This document shows positions 1 to 6,981 of a stretch of DNA of 42,362 bases, in pieces. Numbering within the stretch: the stretch's first letter is position 1; each line of letters starts with the position of its first letter. The translations under genes and the position numbers were made by a program. Source of the DNA: an uncultured Bacilli bacterium (GTDB lineage: Bacteria; Bacillota_I; Bacilli_A; RF39; UBA660); contig CANQPC010000009.1 in assembly GCA_947625625.1 (NCBI GenBank), positions 1 through 42,362 on the forward strand, read 5' to 3'. The notes under the pieces are model-generated. The model was not told where the DNA came from, did no database searches, and saw only the letters and a program-made list of their open reading frames with translations.

Positions 1-173
1 ATAAAGATTGAGCCCCCCCCCATGTTAACTTACAGTTAATACTTCTTTTATTCATGAGAGAGTCACCTTCCTTCTATCTTTATTACAATACTAATTCTAC
101 CATAAATTTAGACTTTAGGCAACTAATATATTTACAAAATTATAAACATTAACTTACCAATATATCATATTTA

Positions 174-542
174 TTATAGCCATTTACTATTATTTATATA
201 AAAATATAGTTTATTTTCATAATGTTTATTAAAATTAATTATTTTTTTGATAACTATATTACTACTACATCCACTAAAGTTATAAATATCGATATTCTTT
301 TTAAATTCTCTTCGATACTTTGTATCATAAAGATATGTATATACACTTTTATCTATTTCTTTTATTATATCTAAATCATTTCCTACTTTAAAATTATTTA
401 AGAATACTACATCTTTATACCAATTAACAAGTTCAAAAGTATATTTGTCATGGTAATCAATATCGTAATTTGTAATATAATCATAATATAGACAGCTATC
501 GGTAATACTTTTAATACTACTTATATCAATTGTATGAGTCAT
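174..542 (-). CDS. Hypothetical protein, 122 aa
   Basis: I do not recognise a family. The predicted protein is 122 residues, rich in Tyr, Asn, Ile and Asp, with no signal peptide or membrane segment, so it is probably a small cytoplasmic protein. The reading frame is credible because the ATG is preceded by AAGGAG at good spacing, and further upstream lies a sigma-A promoter (TTTACA, 17 bp, TATAAT). It is transcribed away from the plus-strand gene at 691, and the two promoters are only about 35 bp apart. Nothing else lies between its stop and the window edge except A+T-rich sequence and a C9 run. Function unknown. Confidence 0.7.
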   Translation of the reverse strand: MTHTIDISSIKSITDSCLYYDYITNYDIDYHDKYTFELVNWYKDVVFLNNFKVGNDLDIIKEIDKSVYTYLYDTKYRREFKKNIDIYNFSGCSSNIVIKKIINFNKHYENKLYFYINNSKWL

Positions 543-570
543 TTTTTTCTCCTTAAATATTATTTATTTT

Positions 571-599
571 ATTATAACAAGGAGAAAAATGATTGTAAA
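571..599 (-). promoter_or_regulatory. Sigma-A promoter of the 122-aa gene
   Basis: On the minus strand the -35 hexamer TTTACA is at 594-599 and the -10 hexamer TATAAT at 571-576, separated by exactly 17 bp. It lies about 30 bp upstream of the start codon at 542. Confidence 0.75.
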
Positions 600-634
600 T
601 AAAAGCGACATATCGTGACATAACTAGTCAAAAT

Positions 635-663
635 TTGACTTATGTTATATTTTTTGGTAAAAT
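635..663 (+). promoter_or_regulatory. Sigma-A promoter of the 224-aa membrane protein gene
   Basis: TTGACT at 635-640 and TAAAAT at 658-663 with a 17 bp spacer, about 27 bp before the ATG at 691. The -35 is the right arm of an inverted repeat (AGTCAAA at 626-632, one base, TTTGACT at 634-640), which looks like an operator. Confidence 0.75.
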
Positions 664-690
664 TAAAAAGCTTTATGAAAGAAGGAAAAT

Positions 691-1365
691 ATGGAAAATA
701 TAGATAATAATTCTTTATATCAAAAAGAAATTAATGATAAATTAGAAGAAATTAATACTTGTATTAAAAATTTAAAATTTAGTAAAAATGGTTACATTGG
801 TGCTATAGGAATGGGTGCTTCTGCTCTCGTTGGAAGCATAGTGGGCCTAGTTCAAAATATTGAAGGAGATTATTATGTAACCGCTAGTGTGGCAGGAATT
901 ATAGGATTGTCATCTCTAATTCTTACTTCTTTTGGCGGTAAATATCTATATCGTGATATTCTAAAACTAAGAGATTGGACTTCACAGAAAAATGAATTAG
1001 AAGATTTACAAACTAAACAAATTATTCGCGAATTATGTGACCGTGACCTTAATATTCAAAGAAAAAATATTCTTTTACAAATATATAATTTGCGGGAAGA
1101 AGAAAGAAAAGCTCTTCTTAAAGATATTGTATCTTCTTCGCTCCTTGCCTTTACCGTTCCTTCGGCAATTATATGTTATAGAAATGGTAATATCGATTGG
1201 ACTTCAATTTTAGGATTTGCTTCCATAGCAGAAACTACTTTGGCAGTACATAATACCCAAAAATTTATCAAAGTAAAAAAAGAAATCGAAAGACAAGAAA
1301 GAAATCACGATAGTATTAAACTAGAGAAAGAAGCTAGAGCTAGATCCAAAACATTGAAACGATAA
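691..1365 (+). CDS. Membrane protein with coiled-coil ends, function unknown, 224 aa
   Basis: Not recognised as a named family. The protein has a charged N-terminal helix (about residues 1-35), a pair of hydrophobic glycine-rich segments (about 38-60 and 65-87), a central highly charged coiled-coil-like stretch (about 95-150), a second pair of weaker hydrophobic segments (about 150-190), and a Lys/Glu/Arg-rich tail. This suggests a four-helix inner membrane protein with cytoplasmic charged regions. It is one of very few plus-strand genes in the window, has its own sigma-A promoter and a GAAGGAAAAT ribosome binding site, and ends in a hairpin terminator shared with pnp. It could be a superinfection- or stress-type membrane protein, but that is only speculation. 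Confidence 0.8.
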   Translation: MENIDNNSLYQKEINDKLEEINTCIKNLKFSKNGYIGAIGMGASALVGSIVGLVQNIEGDYYVTASVAGIIGLSSLILTSFGGKYLYRDILKLRDWTSQKNELEDLQTKQIIRELCDRDLNIQRKNILLQIYNLREEERKALLKDIVSSSLLAFTVPSAIICYRNGNIDWTSILGFASIAETTLAVHNTQKFIKVKKEIERQERNHDSIKLEKEARARSKTLKR

Positions 1366-1369
1366 ACTA

Positions 1370-1409
1370 AAAAAACTGATAAAGTGTCAATCCACTACAT
1401 CAGTTTTTT
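1370..1409. terminator. Bidirectional terminator between the 224-aa gene and pnp
   Basis: AAAAAACTGAT at 1370-1380 pairs with ATCAGTTTTTT at 1399-1409. An inner AGTG/CACT pair (1383-1386 with 1393-1396) closes the loop after a two-base internal mismatch. The A and T runs on either side serve convergent transcripts. Confidence 0.8.
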
Positions 1410-1412
1410 ATT

Positions 1413-3548
1413 TTACTTTTTTAATAGTTCTTTTCTCGATAAATTAAGTTTTCCTTTTTTATCGTAACCAGTTGCAATTGCACTTACTTCGTCTCCTACT
1501 TTGAATAAATCACTAGGCTTGTCAACTCTCTTAGTATCTAGTTGTGATACGTGAATTAAGGCTTCCATTCCAGGCCATAATTCGACAAAGATACCGAAAT
1601 CTTCTACAGAAGTAACTTTTCCAGTGTAGACTTTTCCTATTTCTACTTCTCTTGCTATATTTTTAATTCTCTCGGCCGTATTATTAATTATTTCTCTATC
1701 TGTATGATAAATTACTACTCTACCATCATCTTCAATATCTACTTTGACAGCATTGATATCATTAACTGTATTTACATGACTGCATTCTAAGATAATTTTG
1801 GTAATCATCTCTCCGCCTCGACCAATAACATCTTTAATTTTATCAGGATTAATCATGAATACTTCTGTCTTAGGAGCATACTTCGATACTTCTTCTCTTG
1901 GCTTTGATATTTGTTTTTCGATAACGTCTAATATTTCCATTCGAGCTTTTTTAGCTTGAGCTAAAGCTTCTTTTAAAATTTGTCTATTAATACCACTAAT
2001 CTTAATATCCATCTGAAGGGCGGTAATACCATCTCTTGTTCCTGCTACTTTAAAGTCCATGTCGCCAAGATGATCTTCCATACCTTGAATATCTGTAAGA
2101 ATAGTATATTCATCTTCATTAGTTATAAGTCCCATAGCAATACCCGCTACTGGTTTCTTGATAGGTACTCCAGCGGCCATTAGAGCCATTGTTCCAGCAC
2201 ATATTGTCGCTTGACTAGATGAACCATTACTTTCCAATATTTCTGATACTACTCTTATCGTATAAGGAAATTCTTCTTCGCTAGGAATAACGTATGATAG
2301 AGCACGTTCTCCAAGAGCTCCATGTCCGATTTCTCTTCTTCCCGGAGCACCATATCTACCAGTTTCTCCTACTGAGAAAGCTGGAAAATTATAGTGGAGC
2401 ATAAATCTCTTAGCATCTTCGATACCGAGGCCATCTAAAATTTGATGTTCTCCTAATGCTCCCAATGTTACTGTAGCAAGAGATTGAGTCTGTCCTCTAG
2501 TAAATAATGCCGAACCATGAGTTCTTGGTAAAAGGTCAATATCTGTCGATAGCGGTCTTATCTCATCCATCTTTCTTCCGTCAGCTCTCGTCTTCTCTTT
2601 TACGACAATATTTCTAAATAATTCATATTCAGTACTATGAAAAATTAGGGCAACTTTAGTTAAAAGTTCTTTTAATTCCTCATCTTTAAGCTTATCTTCA
2701 AAATCTACTCGATATTTTTCTACTACTTCTTCTTGTAAATTATCGATAGCTGTATATTTTTCTAATTTATCTTTAATTCGAAGAGCACTATCTAATCGAT
2801 CTCTTATATAACTATCTACTTCCGTACGAAGTTCCGAAGAAATTTCTAGTTTTTCATAGTCCATTGTTTCCGCACCAATTGCACCAATTATTTCTTCTTC
2901 GAAAGCAACTAATTTCTTGATAGCTTCGTGTCCGAAGAGAAGTGCCTCTAACATATCATCTTCGCTTACTTCTCTAGCACCAGCCTCGACCATGTTGATA
3001 GCTTCTTTTGTACCCGCTACTGTCAAATCGATATCTGATTTTTCCGCTTCTTCGATAGTTGGATTAATAATTAATTTTCCATCTACTCTGCCAACTTTAA
3101 CAGCGGCAACTGGTCCATTAAATGGTATTTTACTAATTGAAACAGCAAGTGAAGAACCGAGAAGAGCAGTAAGCTCTGGTGAATTATCTTGGTCTACTGA
3201 TAGGACAGTATTTACAATTTGTACCTCGTTCTTAAAGTCTTCTGGGAATAGTGGTCTAAGTGGTCTATCGATCATTCTAGCCGCTAAAGTTGCCGCATCA
3301 GTAGGCTTTCCTTCCCTTTTAATAAAACCTCCCGGTATTTTACCAACTGAATATAATTTTTCTTGATATAATACCATTAATGGAAAAAAGTCCGATAAAA
3401 GATTAGCATTCTTACTTACTACTGCTGTACTTAAAACGACAGTATCACCATATCTTACAAGAACGGCACCGTCGGCCTGTTTTGCTAGTTCGCCATTTTC
3501 AACGACAATCTTTCTTCCATAAAAATCTAGTTCAAATACTTTTTTCAT
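1413..3548 (-). CDS. pnp: Polyribonucleotide nucleotidyltransferase (PNPase), 711 aa
   Basis: PNPase degrades RNA 3' to 5' by phosphorolysis and works in mRNA turnover and quality control in the cytoplasm. The domains are in the usual order: first RNase PH-like domain (about residues 5-140), alpha-helical linker, second RNase PH domain (about 315-515) with the catalytic region containing [12 protein letters not shown], a KH domain with the IGRGG loop (about 560), and a C-terminal S1 domain (about 620-690). Length is normal. The longest frame starts at 3563, but the GGAGGT ribosome binding site at 3556-3561 overlaps that start codon and sits correctly for the ATG at 3548, giving the standard N-terminus MKKVFELD. 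It lies directly downstream of rpsO, the classic rpsO-pnp order, with a hairpin between them. Confidence 0.97.
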   Translation of the reverse strand: MKKVFELDFYGRKIVVENGELAKQADGAVLVRYGDTVVLSTAVVSKNANLLSDFFPLMVLYQEKLYSVGKIPGGFIKREGKPTDAATLAARMIDRPLRPLFPEDFKNEVQIVNTVLSVDQDNSPELTALLGSSLAVSISKIPFNGPVAAVKVGRVDGKLIINPTIEEAEKSDIDLTVAGTKEAINMVEAGAREVSEDDMLEALLFGHEAIKKLVAFEEEIIGAIGAETMDYEKLEISSELRTEVDSYIRDRLDSALRIKDKLEKYTAIDNLQEEVVEKYRVDFEDKLKDEELKELLTKVALIFHSTEYELFRNIVVKEKTRADGRKMDEIRPLSTDIDLLPRTHGSALFTRGQTQSLATVTLGALGEHQILDGLGIEDAKRFMLHYNFPAFSVGETGRYGAPGRREIGHGALGERALSYVIPSEEEFPYTIRVVSEILESNGSSSQATICAGTMALMAAGVPIKKPVAGIAMGLITNEDEYTILTDIQGMEDHLGDMDFKVAGTRDGITALQMDIKISGINRQILKEALAQAKKARMEILDVIEKQISKPREEVSKYAPKTEVFMINPDKIKDVIGRGGEMITKIILECSHVNTVNDINAVKVDIEDDGRVVIYHTDREIINNTAERIKNIAREVEIGKVYTGKVTSVEDFGIFVELWPGMEALIHVSQLDTKRVDKPSDLFKVGDEVSAIATGYDKKGKLNLSRKELLKK

Positions 3549-3593
3549 CTTTTTTACCTCCATTTATTAAATTATTACTTAAATTTTTATTAA

Positions 3594-3618
3594 ATAAAGG
3601 CACTCAAAAAAGAGTGCC
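3594..3618 (-). terminator. Hairpin between rpsO and pnp
   Basis: GGCACTC at 3599-3605 and GAGTGCC at 3612-3618 form a perfect 7 bp stem with a six-base loop, followed on the minus strand by a T-rich run. It sits about 15 bp after the rpsO stop and about 50 bp before pnp. By position it acts as an attenuator/terminator for rpsO and possibly as a processing site, as in other rpsO-pnp operons. Confidence 0.75.
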
Positions 3619-3632
3619 TACTTTTATATAAA

Positions 3633-3902
3633 TTATCTTCTAAGTCCTAGCTTTTCAACTACTGCTCTATATCTTTTAACATCTGTCTTAAGTAGATAGT
3701 TTAACAAACTTCTTCTTTTTCCAACTTTAATAAGTAATCCTCTTTTCGAATTCTTATCTTGTTTATTGTTCTTTAAATGTTCTGTAAGAGCGGCAATCTC
3801 ATTAGTTAAAATTGCTATTTGAACTTCAGGAGAACCTGTATCTTTTTCATCTCTAGCAAATTCCTTAATGATTTTAGCTTTCTTATCTTTTGTTAAAGCC
3901 AT
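3633..3902 (-). CDS. rpsO: 30S ribosomal protein S15
   Basis: S15 is a primary 16S rRNA-binding protein of the small subunit platform. The 89-residue length is exactly typical. The conserved features are present: the TGSPEVQIA segment near residue 22, the LTEHLK helix, the K..RGLL..V..RR..LL.YL core, and a C-terminal short basic tail. The start codon follows GGAGGAAAAAAT. It has its own promoter upstream and a terminator-like hairpin downstream, then pnp. Confidence 0.98.
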   Translation of the reverse strand: MALTKDKKAKIIKEFARDEKDTGSPEVQIAILTNEIAALTEHLKNNKQDKNSKRGLLIKVGKRRSLLNYLLKTDVKRYRAVVEKLGLRR

Positions 3903-3980
3903 ATTTTTTCCTCCTATCTAATAATTTCACCTTTCACCTCGTCTTAGGTAAGAGGTACCATAAAACCAAGCTCAAGGAAC
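3903..3980 (-). promoter_or_regulatory. rpsO 5' leader, possible S15 autoregulatory structure
   Basis: From the predicted start site near 3980 there is a leader of about 78 nt. It contains ACCTC/GAGGT complementary arms (3952-3956 with 3936-3940 on the minus strand) and further short complementary GGT/ACC blocks. In many bacteria S15 represses its own mRNA by binding such leaders. Here that role is inferred from position and pairing only. Confidence 0.35.
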
Positions 3981-3986
3981 ATATTA

Positions 3987-4015
3987 ATAATACACTAAAA
4001 AATATGTTTTGTAAA
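3987..4015 (-). promoter_or_regulatory. Promoter of rpsO-pnp
   Basis: Minus-strand TTTACA at 4010-4015 and TATTAT at 3987-3992 with a 17 bp spacer. A weak hairpin (ATATGT 4002-4007 with ACATAT 4017-4022, then a T run on the minus strand) overlaps it and may be the ruvB terminator. Confidence 0.7.
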
Positions 4016-4053
4016 TACATATAAACACTTTTTTTCTTAAATTTACATACTTT

Positions 4054-5040
4054 TTACTTTTCGATACCTAAGTATTCGTATGTTTTATCGGTTACGACTC
4101 TTCCCCGTGCCGTTCTCTTCAAATAGCCTTGCTGAAGTAAATAAGGTTCGTAGACATCTTCGATCGTCGAAGCCTCCTCTCCTATTGATGAAGCGAGAGC
4201 TTCAAGTCCGACTGGTCCTCCATTAAATCGCTCGATAATAGCATTTAGTAAATTATAATCAGTCTCGTCGAGTCCTATCTTATCTACTTTAAGTTTATCT
4301 AGTGATGAATTTAAAATATCATCATTAATAATACCATCTCCATATACTAGAGCAAAATCTCGAACTCTCTTAAATAATCTATTGGCAATTCTCGGAGTTC
4401 CACGACTTCTACTTGCCAAACATCTAGCGGCATCATCAGTAATAGGAGTATCTAAAACTCTCGATGTCCTTTTAATTATTTTAAATAATTCCTCTTCCGT
4501 GTAATAGTTAAGCTTTGAAATAATTCCAAAACGATCTCTTAGAGGACTAGATAAATCGCCCGCTCTAGTTGTCGCTCCAATTAACGTAAAATGAGGTAAA
4601 TTTATTTTAATATTCCTCGATGAACCTTCGCTACCGACGATAATGTCTAAGTAGTAATCTTCCATTGCTGGGTAAAGTATTTCTTCGATATATCGAGGAA
4701 TTCGGTGAATCTCATCGATAAATAGTACATCATTTTCCTCCAAAGTCGATAGTATAGCGGCTAAATCCCCTGACTTTTCAATTGATGGCCCTGAAGCTGT
4801 CTTAATATTGCTTCCTAGTTCATTGGCAATAATATATGCAAGAGTCGTTTTTCCAAGTCCAGGAGGACCATATAATAATATATGGTCGAGAGATTCGTCA
4901 CGCATTATTGCCGATTTAATAAAAACGCGCAAATTTTCTTTAATTTCTGTCTGTCCGATATATTCATCTAAACTAGTTGGTCTAATCGTTAAATCCTTAT
5001 CTTCATCTAATAGCTTACTTGTAACAATTCTTTCATCCAT
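4054..5040 (-). CDS. ruvB: Holliday junction branch-migration ATPase RuvB
   Basis: RuvB is the hexameric AAA+ motor that drives branch migration of Holliday junctions with RuvA in recombination and fork repair. The 328-residue protein shows Walker A (GPPGLGKTT, about residue 59), Walker B (DEIHR), sensor 1 (GATTRAG), the arginine finger (RDRFG) and the C-terminal winged helix ([10 protein letters not shown]... and [17 protein letters not shown]). The gene overlaps scpB by 8 bp and its GGGGGAG ribosome binding site lies inside scpB, so it is the third gene of a scpA-scpB-ruvB operon. ruvA is not next to it, unlike the common ruvAB arrangement. Confidence 0.97.
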   Translation of the reverse strand: MDERIVTSKLLDEDKDLTIRPTSLDEYIGQTEIKENLRVFIKSAIMRDESLDHILLYGPPGLGKTTLAYIIANELGSNIKTASGPSIEKSGDLAAILSTLEENDVLFIDEIHRIPRYIEEILYPAMEDYYLDIIVGSEGSSRNIKINLPHFTLIGATTRAGDLSSPLRDRFGIISKLNYYTEEELFKIIKRTSRVLDTPITDDAARCLASRSRGTPRIANRLFKRVRDFALVYGDGIINDDILNSSLDKLKVDKIGLDETDYNLLNAIIERFNGGPVGLEALASSIGEEASTIEDVYEPYLLQQGYLKRTARGRVVTDKTYEYLGIEK

Positions 5041-5599
5041 TAGTATCTCCCCCTTCTTTATATATCGAAGTATATAAGTCTTTCGGTTCGTCTACTTCCA
5101 AAGTCTCTTCAATACTAGGTAAATCATCTTTAGAAGAAAGACCAAAATAATCCAAAAAATCATCAGTTGTCTTATAGAGAATTGGTCTTCCCGGTAATTC
5201 CGATTTCCCACACTCTTTGACAAAACCTTTTGCCAGTAATCTTCGAAGTACATAACTAGAATCTACACCTCGAAGATTATCTATTTCTCCTCTAGTAATT
5301 GGTTCGTTGTACGCTATTATAGCAAGAGTTTCCAAAGCTGCATCAGATAGACTATTTTCTCTCGGACCATCGAGTAATTTTTGATAGTACTCTTTATGTT
5401 CTTCTCTCGTAGTTAGTTTTATAGTATTACCTAAAAAATTTATTCGAAGGCCTCTTTTATTATCATCATAATATTTTTTTAAATTATAAACTACCTTACC
5501 AGCGGTCTCTTCATCAATATTTAATATTTGCTTTATTTCATCGATAGTAATACCGACATCACCCTGAACGTATAAAAGTCCTTCCAATACTTCTTCCAT
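5033..5599 (-). CDS. scpB: Segregation and condensation protein ScpB
   Basis: ScpB is the winged-helix kite subunit that, with ScpA, completes the SMC complex for chromosome condensation and segregation. The 188-residue protein has two winged-helix domains. Characteristic segments are the N-terminal [13 protein letters not shown] and the second-domain [22 protein letters not shown] followed by [18 protein letters not shown]. It starts 4 bp after scpA ends, with an AAGGAG ribosome binding site, and overlaps ruvB by 8 bp, so translation of the three is probably coupled. Confidence 0.96.
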   Translation of the reverse strand: MEEVLEGLLYVQGDVGITIDEIKQILNIDEETAGKVVYNLKKYYDDNKRGLRINFLGNTIKLTTREEHKEYYQKLLDGPRENSLSDAALETLAIIAYNEPITRGEIDNLRGVDSSYVLRRLLAKGFVKECGKSELPGRPILYKTTDDFLDYFGLSSKDDLPSIEETLEVDEPKDLYTSIYKEGGDTNG

Positions 5600-5603
5600 T
5601 TTA

Positions 5604-6317
5604 TTAACTCCTTAGTTCGATTAAAATTTGTTCAAAATTTTTATTTTGTAAAATAGTTATATCTTTTTCTTTTACCATTTCTAATATTCCTAAAAAAGTT
5701 ACTACTAAATAAGGCTTACTATCTTCTTCGATAAGTTCATCCAAGGTTACTTTCCCTTTTTTTCGTAAAATATTTTTAATACTGTTCTTTCTTACATTTA
5801 CCGAATATTCTTTCCTAGTAATAGTAGTTTCGAGCGGCCTATCTTTTTCCTTACGCTCTAAAAACTTTTTAAAAGCTTCGATTAATACATCCACCGACTC
5901 TTCATTACTCCTATGTTCTTCGACGTAATTAGAATATTTTTCTGGTCCCTTTATAAAAATTTCTTTTCTACTTTGCTCCATTTCTCTAAAGGTCTCTGTC
6001 AATTCTTTATATTTTTTATATTCTAGCAATCTATTGACAAGATTTTCTCTCGTAAGCTCTTCGTCTGTTTCTTCCTCGACATTATTTTTAGGAAGTAAAG
6101 ATTTCGATTTTAAATACATAAGTTCTGAAGCCATTATTAAATAAGAAGAAGATATGTTGATATTTAGGTTATCTTCATGTTTTATATAATCTAAATATTT
6201 ATCAGTAATTTCTTCTATTTTAATATCACATATATCGATATTAGATTCTTTAACTAAATGTAAAAGTAAATCTAATGGTCCTTCAAAATTATCAATCGAA
6301 ATATAATCCACTGACAA
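5604..6317 (-). CDS. scpA: Segregation and condensation protein ScpA (TTG start)
   Basis: ScpA is the kleisin that bridges the SMC heads. The 237-residue protein opens with the family signature DNFEGPLDLLLHLVKES.IDI, followed by the helical YL...ASELMYLKSKSLLP region, a charged middle and the C-terminal winged-helix region (KKGKVTLDELI, VVTFLGILEM). The start codon is TTG (6315-6317), with AGGA 7 bp upstream. The nearby ATG and GTG triplets are out of frame, so TTG is the only sensible start. It is the first gene of scpA-scpB-ruvB. Confidence 0.95.
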   Translation of the reverse strand: MSVDYISIDNFEGPLDLLLHLVKESNIDICDIKIEEITDKYLDYIKHEDNLNINISSSYLIMASELMYLKSKSLLPKNNVEEETDEELTRENLVNRLLEYKKYKELTETFREMEQSRKEIFIKGPEKYSNYVEEHRSNEESVDVLIEAFKKFLERKEKDRPLETTITRKEYSVNVRKNSIKNILRKKGKVTLDELIEEDSKPYLVVTFLGILEMVKEKDITILQNKNFEQILIELRS

Positions 6318-6333
6318 ATCACCATCCTAGATA

Positions 6334-6362
6334 ATTATATCAAAATTTAAAATATAAGTAAA
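6334..6362 (-). promoter_or_regulatory. Promoter of scpA-scpB-ruvB
   Basis: Minus-strand TTTACT at 6357-6362 and TATAAT at 6334-6339, spacer 17 bp, with a TG one base before the -10 (extended -10). The start site would be only about 10 bp from the TTG start, giving a very short leader. Confidence 0.7.
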
Positions 6363-6381
6363 TACGAAAAGAAAAAGCCAC

Positions 6382-6431
6382 TTGACATAAAAGATAACTT
6401 TTTGTGTAAAATGTAACCAAATAAGTTACAT
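6382..6431 (+). promoter_or_regulatory. Promoter and operator-like inverted repeat of the 78-aa gene
   Basis: TTGACA at 6382-6387 is followed by TAAAAT at 6407-6412 (19 bp) or TGTAAA at 6405-6410 (17 bp). Overlapping the start region is a perfect inverted repeat, ATGTAAC at 6411-6417 and GTTACAT at 6425-6431, with a 7-base spacer, typical of a dimeric repressor site. Confidence 0.55.
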
Positions 6432-6478
6432 ATCAAAGCAAAATAATGTATTATACTTACTAAGGAGGAGGACTAATT

Positions 6479-6715
6479 ATGAGAACAATACCTGAGGAAA
6501 TAAAATACGACGTCAATAAAATTAGTGATGCTCTTGTTAACTATGATAATAAAAAGAAATTATCGTGGCTTCATGCCTATCGAGATGTCCTAAAGATGTT
6601 AAATATGGAAGATAAAATTGGTGATGACAAAATATTATCAAATGTCGTTTCTAAATTGACAATTCTCGGTTATGATATCGTTCCTGAACCATTTTCACTC
6701 GAAAAATATCGTTAA
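6479..6715 (+). CDS. Small conserved-looking protein, 78 aa, unknown
   Basis: I do not recognise the family. The protein is 78 residues, mixed charge, mostly helical by composition, with no membrane segment or cysteines. The gene has a strong AAGGAGGAGG ribosome binding site, its own promoter with an operator-like inverted repeat upstream, and a strong terminator immediately after its stop. It is one of three plus-strand genes with such complete signals, which argues that it is real and separately regulated. Its product may be the ligand-responsive or stress-responsive partner of an unlinked repressor, but no function can be named. Confidence 0.75.
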   Translation: MRTIPEEIKYDVNKISDALVNYDNKKKLSWLHAYRDVLKMLNMEDKIGDDKILSNVVSKLTILGYDIVPEPFSLEKYR

Positions 6716-6746
6716 AAAAGCTTAGACTTACCATCTAAGCTTTTTT
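6714..6746. terminator. Bidirectional terminator
   Basis: AAAAAAGCTTAGA at 6714-6726 pairs perfectly with TCTAAGCTTTTTT at 6734-6746 around a 7-base loop. It serves both the plus-strand 78-aa gene and the convergent DUF1292 operon, whose last stop codon lies inside the stem. Confidence 0.9.
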
Positions 6747-6980
6747 ATTATTAAATAGCGGAAGTATTTCTTTAAGTCGCTCTTCTCCTGTTACTTCGAC
6801 TATCGTATAGTCATCTTCTTCGCCATCTATTGTTACAAGTTTATAATTATTTTCGATATCTGTTTCTGTTTCATTAATTTTAGCAATATAGTAGTAGCAG
6901 ACATCTTCGTCGATTACTTTATCTAAGACAAGATACTCTTCTCCATTTTCGAGTACAATTACTTTATCAATATCAATCAT
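6735..6980 (-). CDS. DUF1292-family protein, 81 aa
   Basis: A small acidic protein resembling the DUF1292 (YrzB-like) family, recognised by the pattern L.NGEEYLVLDKV......YYYIAKI followed by an acidic E.DDYTIVEV.GEERL segment. Members are common in Firmicutes, and their role is unknown. It is the last gene of a three-gene operon, starting 1 bp after the 641-aa coiled-coil gene ends, and its stop lies inside the bidirectional terminator. In Bacillus this family is encoded near Holliday-resolvase-like YrvE/YrrK genes. That context is absent here. Confidence 0.75.
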   Translation of the reverse strand: MIDIDKVIVLENGEEYLVLDKVIDEDVCYYYIAKINETETDIENNYKLVTIDGEEDDYTIVEVTGEERLKEILPLFNNKKA

Positions 6981-6981
6981 T

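Noticed and set aside
1980-2183. Plus-strand frame antisense to pnp
   Set aside because: Shadow of PNPase, with no ribosome binding site or terminator.
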